DNA from: Ruixingdingia sedimenti
Lineage (GTDB): Bacteria; Pseudomonadota; Alphaproteobacteria; Rhodobacterales; Rhodobacteraceae
DNA: 25,057 nt
Assembly (NCBI RefSeq): GCF_031432425.1
Contig: NZ_JAVKPH010000043.1
Span: forward strand, 1-25,057
Reading direction: 5' to 3'
Shown here: piece after piece, positions 7,058-14,824 of the stretch
Numbering within the stretch: position 1 is the first letter of the stretch
Layout: the number at the start of each line of letters is the position of its first letter
The notes under the pieces: model-generated
Told to the model about the DNA's origin: nothing
Databases searched by the model: none
Seen by the model: the letters and a program-made list of their open reading frames with translations, nothing else
Translations under genes and position numbers: made by a program

Positions 7058-8449
7058 TCAGCCGGTGATGCGGCCCAGAACCGCGGCCCAGGGCGTGGCC
7101 AGCAGCGCGGGGTCCAGATCCAGGATGGCCGCCACCGCCGCCGCCCCCGCCGGATAGGCCGGGGTCAGGTTGCCGAGGATCTTGGCCCGGATGACCTCGG
7201 GCGCGAAGGGCTGATCCGCCCCGCCCGGCGCGCTGAGGCAGGTGCCCTCCAGCCGCGTGCCGTCGCGCAGGTGCAGGCTGACCTGCGACGGGCGGTCGTT
7301 CGGCCAGGGCAGATCCTCGGGCCAGGCGGCGATGGTCACGGCATCGCGCAGGCGGATCATGCCCGCGTCGGTCAGGCTGTCGGCGCTGAACGCGGTTGCG
7401 CCGGCATGGCCGTAATTCACCGTCGCCGCCGCGATATGCTGGATCGAGAACTTGGCGGCCAGGCTGGTTTCCGGCTGCGCGCGGTCCAGCCGGCGGCCCT
7501 TCCAGTGGGTGGCCACGGTGATGTCGGCCACATCATCCGCCGCAACCCGCCGCCCCGCGGTCGCGGCCAGAACCGCCTCGACCGTGGAATGGGCGTATTG
7601 GCAGCAGGCGTGCATCTTGTGATAGCCGCCGGCGATCTTCCAGTCCTGCCCCAGGTCGCGGTCAAGTTCCGCCACCTCGACCGTGCCGCCGAAGATGTCG
7701 GCAAAGACCTCGGTCATCGACCAGGGGCTGCCGGTCAGACCGACGGGCGCCCAGTCCACCGCGCGGATGCCGTTCTGCGCGCAAAGCCCGGGCCAGACGT
7801 TGCGGATCAGCGCACCCGATACGGCATGGTTGAACGGGCCGGGCAGGCACAGCGTCGCCGCCGTGGTGATGGCGCGGAAGGCCGTTTCCGGGTCGCAGCC
7901 GCGCAGTTTCGCCACCGCCGCCGCCGCGCCCACCGTGGCGAGCCCGCCATGGGGATGCAGCACCAGCCCCGGAAAGCTGAACGCATGCGCGGTGCGGGCG
8001 ACGGTTTCATAGCCGACGACCAGCGCCAGCAGCAGATCCTGCACGCTGGCGCCCGTCGCCTCTGCCTCTGCCAGCAGCGCGGGGATGCAATAGAGCGCGG
8101 CATGACAGACCACCGCCCGATAGCCGCCGTCGAGTTCGGCCCAGTCCGCCGCCGTGCCGTTGGCCAGCGCGGCGGAATAGCGGTCGGTGCGCACCGCCGG
8201 CTGCGCGCCGTCCAGAACCGTCGCCTCTGCCGGCCCGCCGACGCGCAGCAGTTGCGCGCGCAGGGCCTGCAGCTCCGGTTCGTCCCGCGCCGCGATCAGC
8301 GAGGTCAGGTCGTCGCAGAACACCGTCGCGGCGCGCTGGCGGATGTCGGCGGGCAGATCCCCCCACCGCAGCCCTGCGGTGAAACCCACCAGATGGCGCA
8401 GCGCGGCGGCTGCCTGTTCGTGCACGTCAACGGAAACCGGGGTCGTCAT
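7058..8449 (-). CDS. MmgE/PrpD family protein (second paralogue, altered active-site Lys)
   Basis: The 463-residue protein begins at 8449 with GGAGG 4 bases before the ATG and 9 bases after the TRAP large-permease stop, so it is translated within the TRAP operon. The family layout is visible: ANGTAADWAELDGGYRAVVCH (about 96-116) carries the acidic residue and His, and HPHGGLATVG (165-174) covers the second His region. In the usual 'KxxHxGxAA' segment this protein reads IRNVWPGLCAQNG, so Lys is replaced by Arg (R216) and His by Trp. That departs from the other two paralogues here and suggests a different reaction. Its place beside the importer suggests it acts early on the imported acid. Confidence 0.88.
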   Translation of the reverse strand: MTTPVSVDVHEQAAAALRHLVGFTAGLRWGDLPADIRQRAATVFCDDLTSLIAARDEPELQALRAQLLRVGGPAEATVLDGAQPAVRTDRYSAALANGTAADWAELDGGYRAVVCHAALYCIPALLAEAEATGASVQDLLLALVVGYETVARTAHAFSFPGLVLHPHGGLATVGAAAAVAKLRGCDPETAFRAITTAATLCLPGPFNHAVSGALIRNVWPGLCAQNGIRAVDWAPVGLTGSPWSMTEVFADIFGGTVEVAELDRDLGQDWKIAGGYHKMHACCQYAHSTVEAVLAATAGRRVAADDVADITVATHWKGRRLDRAQPETSLAAKFSIQHIAAATVNYGHAGATAFSADSLTDAGMIRLRDAVTIAAWPEDLPWPNDRPSQVSLHLRDGTRLEGTCLSAPGGADQPFAPEVIRAKILGNLTPAYPAGAAAVAAILDLDPALLATPWAAVLGRITG

Positions 8450-8458
8450 GGTGCCTCC

Positions 8459-9769
8459 TCAGGCGATCATGGAAGGAAGCCAGGTCACGATCGCCGGAAA
8501 GGCCATCAGCAGGGCCAGCGCCACGACCTCCATCAGGATGAAGGGCGTCACCCCGGCAAAGACCTGTTCCAGCCGCAGCGGCACCGGCGAGGCGGACCGC
8601 ACGACGAATACGTTCAGCCCGACCGGCGGCGTGATCAGTGAAATCTCGCACATCTTGATGACGACGACGCCCAGCCAGATCGGATCGTAGCCCACGTTCA
8701 TCATCACCGGGAACATCACCGGCAGCGTCATCACCATGATCGCGATCGGCTCGATGAAGCAGCCGAGGATGAGGAACAGCACCCCGAAGGCCATCAGATA
8801 GGCGAAGGGCGCCAGATCCTGCGCGATCAGCCAGCCCGAGATTTCCGACACCAGCCCCGTATAGGTCAGGAACCGCGCGAACAGCATGCCCCCGATCACC
8901 ACGAGGAAGATCGTGGACGAGGACAGGATCGCCTCCAGGAACGTCTCGCGCAGGGTTTTCAACTGGGCGCGCCGCTTGAAGAACACGATCAGGAAGGCCC
9001 CGAACGCCCCGACCGCCCCGGCATAGGTGGGCACGAACCAGCCGCCATAGATCCCGCCGATCACCATGCCGAACAGCAGCAGGATGCCCCAGGTGTTCTT
9101 GAGCGAGCTGATCTTTTCCGACAGCGGCACGCGGTGTTCGGGCATGGGCGCGTGCGCGGGCTTGAGCTTGGCCCAGATGTAGATGCCGAACAGGAAGATG
9201 AACGCGGTCATGACGCCGGGGATCAGCCCGGCGATCAGCATCTTGCCCACCGACTGTTCGGTGGTGATGGCATAGATCACCATCAGGACCGAAGGCGGGA
9301 TCATCGCCGACAGCACCCCGGCCGAGGCGATGGCACCCGAACTCAGCCGCTTGTCATAGCCCGCGTTGGTCATCTCGGGCATGGCCATCTTGGTGAACAC
9401 CGCCGCGTTCACCATCGTGGATCCCGAGGCCGCGCCGAAGGCGGCGGAGGCGATGGTGGTGGTCATCGCCAGCCCGCCGGGCATGCGGGCGAACCAGTTG
9501 TAGGCGGCGGCATAAAGATCGGTGGTCAGCCGCGCCTGCGTGGCCAGCGACCCCATCAGGATGAACATCGGGATCACCGCGAGGGTGAAGCTGTTGACGG
9601 TCGCGAACGGAACCGAACCGGCCTGCGCCAGCGCCGCGAATTCGCCCATCGACAGATAGATGCCGAGAATACCGCACAGGCCCATGGCCACGCCGATATG
9701 CACCCCGGCGATCATGAGAAGGAAAAGCAGCCCGGTCGCGATGATGGCCGCGGTGGATGGATCGAACAT
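8459..9769 (-). CDS. dctM: TRAP transporter large permease (DctM family)
   Basis: The 436-residue, very hydrophobic protein, with about 12 membrane segments, forms the ion-coupled translocation channel of a TRAP importer. Family marks include the start TAAIIATGLLFLLMIAGVHIG, SAAFGAASGSTMVNAAVF (about 104-121), GAIASAGVLSAMIPPS (about 145-160), CFIEPIAIMVMTLPVMFPV and the end 'LITPPVGLNVFVVRSAS'. The start at 9769 has only a weak AAGG ribosome site, and the gap to the small permease stop is 49 bases. It is encoded between dctQ and the second PrpD-like gene. The substrate class (usually a carboxylate) follows from the family; the specific ligand does not. Confidence 0.95.
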   Translation of the reverse strand: MFDPSTAAIIATGLLFLLMIAGVHIGVAMGLCGILGIYLSMGEFAALAQAGSVPFATVNSFTLAVIPMFILMGSLATQARLTTDLYAAAYNWFARMPGGLAMTTTIASAAFGAASGSTMVNAAVFTKMAMPEMTNAGYDKRLSSGAIASAGVLSAMIPPSVLMVIYAITTEQSVGKMLIAGLIPGVMTAFIFLFGIYIWAKLKPAHAPMPEHRVPLSEKISSLKNTWGILLLFGMVIGGIYGGWFVPTYAGAVGAFGAFLIVFFKRRAQLKTLRETFLEAILSSSTIFLVVIGGMLFARFLTYTGLVSEISGWLIAQDLAPFAYLMAFGVLFLILGCFIEPIAIMVMTLPVMFPVMMNVGYDPIWLGVVVIKMCEISLITPPVGLNVFVVRSASPVPLRLEQVFAGVTPFILMEVVALALLMAFPAIVTWLPSMIA

Positions 9770-9818
9770 GGATGATGCCTTGCGATCTGGGTGTCGATGA
9801 CGGTCAGGGACCGCAGGT

Positions 9819-10316
9819 TCAGCCGAATTCGACCGGATGGGGGTCGCCGAAGCGGGTGATGTCGTGCCACAGGTCCAGCAGGAACTGGAGGATCATCAGG
9901 ACCGAACCGAACACCAGGATCCAGCGCGCGGGCCACAGCGGAAAACGCAGCAGGCCCGATGTCGCCTCGCCGATCTGCCAGCTGTAGACCGCCTCCAGCC
10001 CGCCCTGCCAGGTCAGCAGGGCGAAAAAGACGATCCCCGCCACCGAGGCGATGATGTCCATGGCCGAACGCATCTTCTTGCCGACCTGAAGATAGACCAG
10101 TTCGACCCTGATATGGGCCCTGCGGATCTGGGCCCAGGCGATGCCGCCGAACACCACCAGCACCATCGTGCTTTCGGTGAATTCCAGCGTGCCGGGGACC
10201 GGGTGTCGCAACTGCATGCCCACGACGTCGCCGACGCCGAGGAACATCGAAAGCAGCAGTCCGATACTGCCGAGAGCGACAGAAAACACTGCCAGTTTGC
10301 TTACCAGTTGCTGCAC
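9819..10316 (-). CDS. dctQ: TRAP transporter small permease (DctQ family)
   Basis: The protein has four predicted membrane segments with the DctQ landmark PGTLEFTE (about 40-47) and WAQIRRAHIRVELVY after the second segment. The frame opens at 10403, but I place the start at GTG 10316: GGGGGA lies 5 bases before it, the first membrane segment then begins almost at once, and the start falls 37 bases after the dctP stop instead of overlapping it. This gives 165 residues, normal for the family. It pairs with the large permease and probably assists docking of the binding protein. Confidence 0.92.
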   Translation of the reverse strand: MQQLVSKLAVFSVALGSIGLLLSMFLGVGDVVGMQLRHPVPGTLEFTESTMVLVVFGGIAWAQIRRAHIRVELVYLQVGKKMRSAMDIIASVAGIVFFALLTWQGGLEAVYSWQIGEATSGLLRFPLWPARWILVFGSVLMILQFLLDLWHDITRFGDPHPVEFG

Positions 10317-10353
10317 ACCGATCCCCCTTCGCGCCCAGGCGTTGCCGCCCGTT

Positions 10354-11367
10354 TTACTGGGCAGTCTTTTCGCGCCAGACACGGGCGACTTCCGCCGCCG
10401 CATCGCCTTCGCCGCGGCCCTTCATCTCTTCGACCCAGAGGTCCAGCAGGTCGGGCGTCTTGGCCTTCCACTCCGCCAGGATTTCCGGCGACAGGGTGAT
10501 GATCTCGCCGCCGCCGGCCTTGATCGCCTCGGTCGAGGCGACGATGGCCGCGTCGATCCATTCGACATATTCCTGCTGCGCGCGCGCCGCTTCCTCGAAG
10601 ATGACGGTTTTCAGGTCATCGGGCAGGCGCTGCAGGGTGCGGTCGCTCAGCACCACCATGTGGCCGGCGATGTTCAGCCCCGGGCCGCAGGAATACTTGC
10701 CCGCCTCGTACAGGCGATAGGCGTTCACGTTGCCCAGGTTGACGAAGGAATAGTCGATCGTGCCGCGGTCGATCGCCTCATAGAGGTCGCCCGCAGGCAC
10801 CGTGACCGGGGTCGCGCCGACCGCCGACATCATGTGCGGGATCAGGTTGCCGAAGGTGCGGATCTTCTTGCCGTTCAGACCGTCGAGCGATTTGCAATCG
10901 TCCGTCTTGCCGGTCATGTAATAGGGGTCGAGCGGCTGGTGGAACAGCCGGTGGATGCCCAGCCGCGCGGTTTCGGCCTTGAACTGTTCCAGTTCGGCAA
11001 AGGAATAGTCCGCGATCTCGATGGCCTGCGCCGGGCTGTCGAAGACGAAGGGCGTTTGCAGGATCTTGGAATAGAGAAGCTGGTCGCCGTAGTAGCCCGG
11101 CACGATGGCCGCCATGTCGATGGCGCCGCGCCCGACCAGACCCAGCAGTTCCGAATCCTTGCCCAGGCCGCCCGAATAGACGATGTTGATCTTCACCCGG
11201 CCCTCGGTGCGCTCTTCCACGCGCTGCGCGAAGTCCTGCTCGACTTTGACGAAGGGCGAGTTCGACAGATAGTGGCCGAAGTTCAGCCGGAATTCCTGCG
11301 CCGAAGCGGCAGAGCCGCCCAGCACGATGGCCGCAACCGCCCCGACAAGGGAAAAACTGTGCTTCAT
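10354..11367 (-). CDS. dctP: TRAP transporter periplasmic solute-binding protein (DctP family)
   Basis: The 337-residue protein begins MKHSFSLVGAVAAIVLGG and has a clear signal peptide with likely cleavage after SAASA (about residue 24). The mature part has DctP features: FRLNFGHYLSNSPFVKVEQDFAQRV, GRVKINIVYSGGLGKDSELLGLVGRGAIDMA and the binding-site region TPVTVPAGDLYEAIDRGTIDYS. The frame extends to 11451, but the signal peptide fixes the start at 11367. It is the first gene of the unit dctP-dctQ-dctM-prpD-like-cmd-like. Its promoter region holds one of the three shared 22-bp operators. The bound acid is unknown; tricarballylate or an amide of it is one candidate from context. Confidence 0.95.
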   Translation of the reverse strand: MKHSFSLVGAVAAIVLGGSAASAQEFRLNFGHYLSNSPFVKVEQDFAQRVEERTEGRVKINIVYSGGLGKDSELLGLVGRGAIDMAAIVPGYYGDQLLYSKILQTPFVFDSPAQAIEIADYSFAELEQFKAETARLGIHRLFHQPLDPYYMTGKTDDCKSLDGLNGKKIRTFGNLIPHMMSAVGATPVTVPAGDLYEAIDRGTIDYSFVNLGNVNAYRLYEAGKYSCGPGLNIAGHMVVLSDRTLQRLPDDLKTVIFEEAARAQQEYVEWIDAAIVASTEAIKAGGGEIITLSPEILAEWKAKTPDLLDLWVEEMKGRGEGDAAAEVARVWREKTAQ

Positions 11368-11428
11368 GGGTATGGATCTCTCTGTTGGGGCATCTGGTGC
11401 CGGTTGATTCAGCCTTTCGGAGGGCATC

Positions 11429-11450
11429 CGAAAACTGTTTACAGTTTGCA
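11429..11450 (-). promoter_or_regulatory. GntR-type operator, copy 1, at the dctP promoter
   Basis: A 22-bp site: left half CGAAAACTGT, centre TT, right half ACAGTTTGCA (+ strand). The inner AAACTGT / ACAGTTT arms are a perfect 7-bp inverted repeat. The same site occurs at 20645-20666 and 21576-21597. On the - strand a TTGACA (11470-11465) stands 17 bases before a hexamer inside the operator, so a bound protein would cover the presumed -10 of the TRAP operon and repress it. It is 62 bases upstream of the dctP ATG and also in front of the divergent gene at 11512. Confidence 0.7.
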
Positions 11451-11461
11451 CCAGACATCCG

Positions 11462-11488
11462 CTCTGTCAATACTTCCGGTCAACAGAG
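11462..11488. promoter_or_regulatory. long-spaced inverted repeat upstream of the fusion gene
   Basis: CTCTGT (11462-11467) and ACAGAG (11483-11488) form perfect 6-bp arms around 15 bases, 24 bases before the + strand fusion gene. It shares the CTGT/ACAG core of the neighbouring operator with wider spacing. It may be a second regulator contact or chance. Confidence 0.25.
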
Positions 11489-11511
11489 TGTCACTGCCGT
11501 AGGAGCAACCG

Positions 11512-12882
11512 ATGAACCAGTCCACCGATCCCCAGAAAACCGGCATGGCCGCGGCACCCCTTCCCACCGCCCGGGCGATCCTCGACCGGATGGCCGCGCG
11601 GCTGTCGTGCCGCGATTTCGACGGCAGCCCGATCCCGCGCGATGAACTGCTGGCCATGCTGGCCGATGCGACCGAGGCGCCCTCGTCCTGCAACCAGCAG
11701 CACTGGCATTTCGTGGTGGTGGACGATCCGGCGCAACTGGCCCGGGCCGCGGATCTGGCGGGCGGCAACCCGCATTTCCGCAGTTGCGCGGCGCTGGTCT
11801 ACCTGTGTTTCCAGAAGGGCTGGACGCATGACAACTTCTCGGTCGTGCAGGGGGTTGCGGCGGCGGGCTATCACCTGATGCTGTCGGCGCATCTGCGCGG
11901 CTGGCAGTCGATCTGGAACGCGGGCACGGGCGATCCCGACAAGGTGCGCGCCCTGCTGGACCTGCCCCCCACGTTCGACAACCAGGGCGCCATCGCCATC
12001 GGCCGCGCCCGCCCCGACGCGCCGGGCCGCAAGCCGCCGCGGCGCCCCCTGTCGTCGGTCGTGTCGTTCCAGACCTTCGCGCGGCCCGCCGAAACGGTCT
12101 ATCCCGCCCGCCCGGCGGCGGCCTATCCGTACCACGCCATGTCGCGCGCATCGAATCCCTTTGCCGAATGGGATCCGACCCGCTGGACCCCGGCGCAACT
12201 GGCCGACTATCGCGCCTGGTCGGTCTGGGCCAAATCGCCGCTGGCGGGCGTCTATACCTCGCGCCGGCAGGGCGAGGCGACGGAACGGGAACTGGACCTG
12301 ATTCGCCCCCTGCCCCCCGCCGCGCAGGTGGCCGAAATCCTGCCCTGGGGCGGCACCAGCACCGTGACCCTGGCGCAAAGGCTGCCCGGCGACGCGCGGC
12401 TGACGGTGGTCGAGGCGCATCGCAACAACCTCGACTTCATCGCCGACCGCCTGCCGCGCGAGGGGATCGCCCGCCCGGTGGACATGGCGCTGATGGCGGG
12501 CGCGCGGCTGCCCTTCGCCGACGGGGCGCTGGATCTGGTGGTGATCCCGCAATCGCTCGAGCACATGGCCGATCCCGCCGCGATGCTGGCAGAGGTCCGG
12601 CGCGTGCTGAAACCCGCAGGGCAGATGGTGCTGAGCCTGCGCAACCGCGCCTCGCGCTATGGCGCGGAATGGGCGCGGGGGGAATCACGGGGTCAGGTGC
12701 CGTTGCAGGGGCCGTTCACCCCGCTGCGCCCCAAGGCGCTGGCGGCGCTGTTGCAGGACCGTTTTGTGGTCGAGGATCTGCACGGCATCGGCCTGTCGGC
12801 GGGCGGCGACGCCGAGGTCCTGACGGCGGGGCCGCTGCGGTTCCGCCGCCGCCTGCTGGCACTGCGCGCGCGCCCCGTCTGA
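11512..12882 (+). CDS. nitroreductase - SAM-dependent methyltransferase fusion protein
   Basis: One uninterrupted 456-residue frame encodes two enzymes. Residues about 18-195 are an FMN nitroreductase: RLSCRDF (FMN-phosphate contacts, 30-36), EAPSSCNQQHWHFVVV (55-70), GYHLMLSAHLRGWQSIW (119-135) and IAIGRARPDAPGRKPPRRPLSSVV near 161-184. After a Pro/Ala-rich linker, about 245-455 resemble a class I methyltransferase: a degenerate SAM loop ILPWGGTST (276-284), the acidic residue in VVEAHRNN (E301), GARLPFADGALDLVVIPQSLEH (330-351) and EVRRVLKPAGQMVLSL. The start has AGGAG 6 bases upstream. The gene is divergent from dctP and shares its regulatory region. The nitroreductase half probably reduces a nitro group, quinone or enone with NAD(P)H; the second half might methylate or be regulatory because motif I is unusual. 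Both substrates are unknown. Confidence 0.88.
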   Translation: MNQSTDPQKTGMAAAPLPTARAILDRMAARLSCRDFDGSPIPRDELLAMLADATEAPSSCNQQHWHFVVVDDPAQLARAADLAGGNPHFRSCAALVYLCFQKGWTHDNFSVVQGVAAAGYHLMLSAHLRGWQSIWNAGTGDPDKVRALLDLPPTFDNQGAIAIGRARPDAPGRKPPRRPLSSVVSFQTFARPAETVYPARPAAAYPYHAMSRASNPFAEWDPTRWTPAQLADYRAWSVWAKSPLAGVYTSRRQGEATERELDLIRPLPPAAQVAEILPWGGTSTVTLAQRLPGDARLTVVEAHRNNLDFIADRLPREGIARPVDMALMAGARLPFADGALDLVVIPQSLEHMADPAAMLAEVRRVLKPAGQMVLSLRNRASRYGAEWARGESRGQVPLQGPFTPLRPKALAALLQDRFVVEDLHGIGLSAGGDAEVLTAGPLRFRRRLLALRARPV

Positions 12883-12905
12883 GGGGCACGCACCCCCGGG
12901 GCGGA

Positions 12906-13805
12906 TCAGGCGGGGGCGCCCGGCACCGTTCCGGCGGGAAGGCCGCGGATATGGGCGTTCACCCCGCCCACCGTGGTGATCCACAGCTGGTCGCGGTGGC
13001 GCATGATATGGTCCAGCGCGCGGCGCAGCGCCCGCAGCCGGTAGGGATGGCCGATGATGAACGGATGCGTGATCAGCGTGAACACCAGCGGCCGTTTCGC
13101 CGATTGCAGCAGCATCTCGTCGAACTGGTCCACGATCATCCGCTCGAACGACGCCGCACTTTCCTGCCGGAACACCATCGAGGGGGAATCGTTCAGTTCC
13201 ACCGAATAGGGCACCGACAGGATATGCCCGCCCCGGGTGCGCATCCACACCGGCTGATCGTCCAGCGGCCAGTCCAGCATGAATTCGTATCCCGCCTCTT
13301 GCAGCAGGTCCAGCGTGACCTCGCTCTGCGCGAAATAGGGGCCCATCCAGCCCTTGGGCTGCGTGCCCGACAGGCGGGTGATCTCTTCCGTCGCCTCGAC
13401 GATCAGGCGGCGTTCCTCGTCCTCGGCCAGCCCGTCCTGCCGCTCGCCGTTCGACCGCCCGTGGCCGACGATCTCGTCCCCCCGCTCGAGGATCTTCGCC
13501 AGAATCTGCGGGCATTCGCGCAGCACGGCGGAATTGGCGTTGTGCGACGCAGGCAGGCCATGTTCGGCCAGAAGGTCGAACAGATACCATTGCCCGACGC
13601 GGTTGCCATAGTCGCGCCAGGCATAGTTGCGGTGGGTCTGCGGCGCGGTCAGCACGGCGCTGTCGCTGCCCAACCCGCTGCGATAGCTGAAGATCTCGAT
13701 ATTGTTGCACAGGCAGAAGGCCAGCCGCCTGCCCCCCGGCCAGTCATAGACCGGGCGTTCGGGCAGTGCCGAATAGTCGTAGCGTCCGTGGTTCCTGAGT
13801 TCCAT
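12906..13805 (-). CDS. polysaccharide-deacetylase (NodB/PuuE-like) family hydrolase, possible cyclic imide or ureide hydrolase
   Basis: The 299-residue protein belongs to the NodB-fold group that includes PuuE allantoinase and, from memory, bacterial cyclic imide hydrolases of about 293 residues. Seen: RRLAFCLCNNIEIF (about 26-39), the metal-site region EIVGHGRSNGER (111-122, with N where NodB proteins have a second His), RLSGTQPKGWMGPYF (144-158), and LITHPFIIGHPYRLRAL (244-260), matching the 'HP..iG.P.R' end of this branch. There is no signal peptide, so it acts in the cytoplasm, which argues against chitin or peptidoglycan. The ATG at 13805 has GGGAGG 7 bases upstream. It is the last gene of the seven-gene operon, directly after an asparaginase-like and a hydantoinase-like gene, so opening of a cyclic amide is a reasonable inference. 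Confidence 0.85.
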   Translation of the reverse strand: MELRNHGRYDYSALPERPVYDWPGGRRLAFCLCNNIEIFSYRSGLGSDSAVLTAPQTHRNYAWRDYGNRVGQWYLFDLLAEHGLPASHNANSAVLRECPQILAKILERGDEIVGHGRSNGERQDGLAEDEERRLIVEATEEITRLSGTQPKGWMGPYFAQSEVTLDLLQEAGYEFMLDWPLDDQPVWMRTRGGHILSVPYSVELNDSPSMVFRQESAASFERMIVDQFDEMLLQSAKRPLVFTLITHPFIIGHPYRLRALRRALDHIMRHRDQLWITTVGGVNAHIRGLPAGTVPGAPA

Positions 13806-13827
13806 GCCCGGGCCTCCCTCCCGTCTG

Positions 13828-14823
13828 TCAATGCGTGTCGAACAGGGTCTGCAACCGCTCCGCGTCGCTGCCCTGCAACAGCGCCAGCATCAGCAGGATG
13901 CGCGCCTTCTGCGGCGACAGATCGCCCGCCGCGATCCAGCCGCTCTGCCGCAGCCAGCCGCGCCGTGCCACCCGTCCGCTGCCGACGCGGCTGGCCTGCA
14001 CCACCGGGATCCCGGCGCGGGCGGCCTCTGCCAGCGCGTCGCGTTCAAGGGGCGCGGGCATGCCCGGGGCGAAACCGGCGGACACCAGCCCCCGCGCGCC
14101 GGCGGCCAGAAACGCCCGCGCGGCGGTGCCGTCGCTGCCGGCATAGGCATAGCAGATGTCGACGCGCGGCAGGTCCGAAAGGCCCGTCACGTCGAAGGCC
14201 GGTCCACTGCCCCCGGCCGGGGCGGGGCGGTCGAACAGCACGCGGTCGGGGTCGGCCACGCCCACCGGCCCCCATGCGCCGGAATGGAAGGCATGCAGGC
14301 GGAAGGTCGATCCCTTGGTGACGGCGCGCGCCGCGTGGATTTCGTCGTTCAGCACGACCAGCACCCCGCGCCCCGCCGCCGCCGGATCGCCCGCCACCCG
14401 CACCGCGTTGATCGCATTCGCCGCCGCATCCGAGGACAGCGTGTTCAGCGGCCGCTGCGCCCCCACCAGCACCACCGGGCGGCCCGCAGGCAGCGTCAGG
14501 TGCAAAAACCACGCCGTTTCCTCCAGCGTCGCGGTGCCGTGCAGCACGACGACCCCGGCGATTTCGGGCCGGGCGGCAATGGCCTGCGTGATGGTGGCAT
14601 GCAGCCGCAGCCAGTCGGCAGGGCCGACCGCGCTCGACCCGACCGAACGGAAGGGCAGCGGCACCAGATCGGCGAACCGCGCCAGTTCGGGCAGTTCGGC
14701 GATCACCTCGTCCACCGACAGTTTCCGGCCCGTTTCCGGGTAGTCCATATAGTCGCGGCTGTCGGTGGCGAGGGACGAGATCGTCCCGCCCGCCCCGACG
14801 ATGGCGATCACCGGCAGTCCCAT
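13828..14823 (-). CDS. asparaginase/glutaminase-like protein lacking the catalytic Asp
   Basis: The 331-residue protein has asparaginase family length and motifs: AIVGAGGTISS with the nucleophile Thr, VVVLHGTATLEETAWFLHL (about 91-109), VLVGAQRPLNTLSSDAAANA, and NDEIHAARAVTKGST with the catalytic-site Lys. In functional enzymes the second motif is HGTDT, where Thr-Asp bind and activate the substrate. Here Asp is replaced by Ala (residue 98, codon GCG at 14532-14530). The substrate-binding GSQD segment is also changed (GSSAVGPADW). It has no signal peptide, so it is cytoplasmic. It starts one base after the amidohydrolase stop, so the two are translationally coupled. The Asp loss suggests either a different substrate (perhaps a bulkier amide) or loss of activity. 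Confidence 0.88.
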   Translation of the reverse strand: MGLPVIAIVGAGGTISSLATDSRDYMDYPETGRKLSVDEVIAELPELARFADLVPLPFRSVGSSAVGPADWLRLHATITQAIAARPEIAGVVVLHGTATLEETAWFLHLTLPAGRPVVLVGAQRPLNTLSSDAAANAINAVRVAGDPAAAGRGVLVVLNDEIHAARAVTKGSTFRLHAFHSGAWGPVGVADPDRVLFDRPAPAGGSGPAFDVTGLSDLPRVDICYAYAGSDGTAARAFLAAGARGLVSAGFAPGMPAPLERDALAEAARAGIPVVQASRVGSGRVARRGWLRQSGWIAAGDLSPQKARILLMLALLQGSDAERLQTLFDTH

Positions 14824-14824
14824 G

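Noticed and set aside
10317..10403. Longer N-terminus for DctQ.
   Set aside because: It would overlap the dctP end and add basic, non-membrane residues; GTG 10316 has a good ribosome site.
12168..14321. A 717-codon open frame on the + strand.
   Set aside because: It runs out of frame through the fusion gene and antisense through the deacetylase-like and asparaginase-like genes, has Arg/Pro/Gly-rich sequence, and is a by-product of high GC content.
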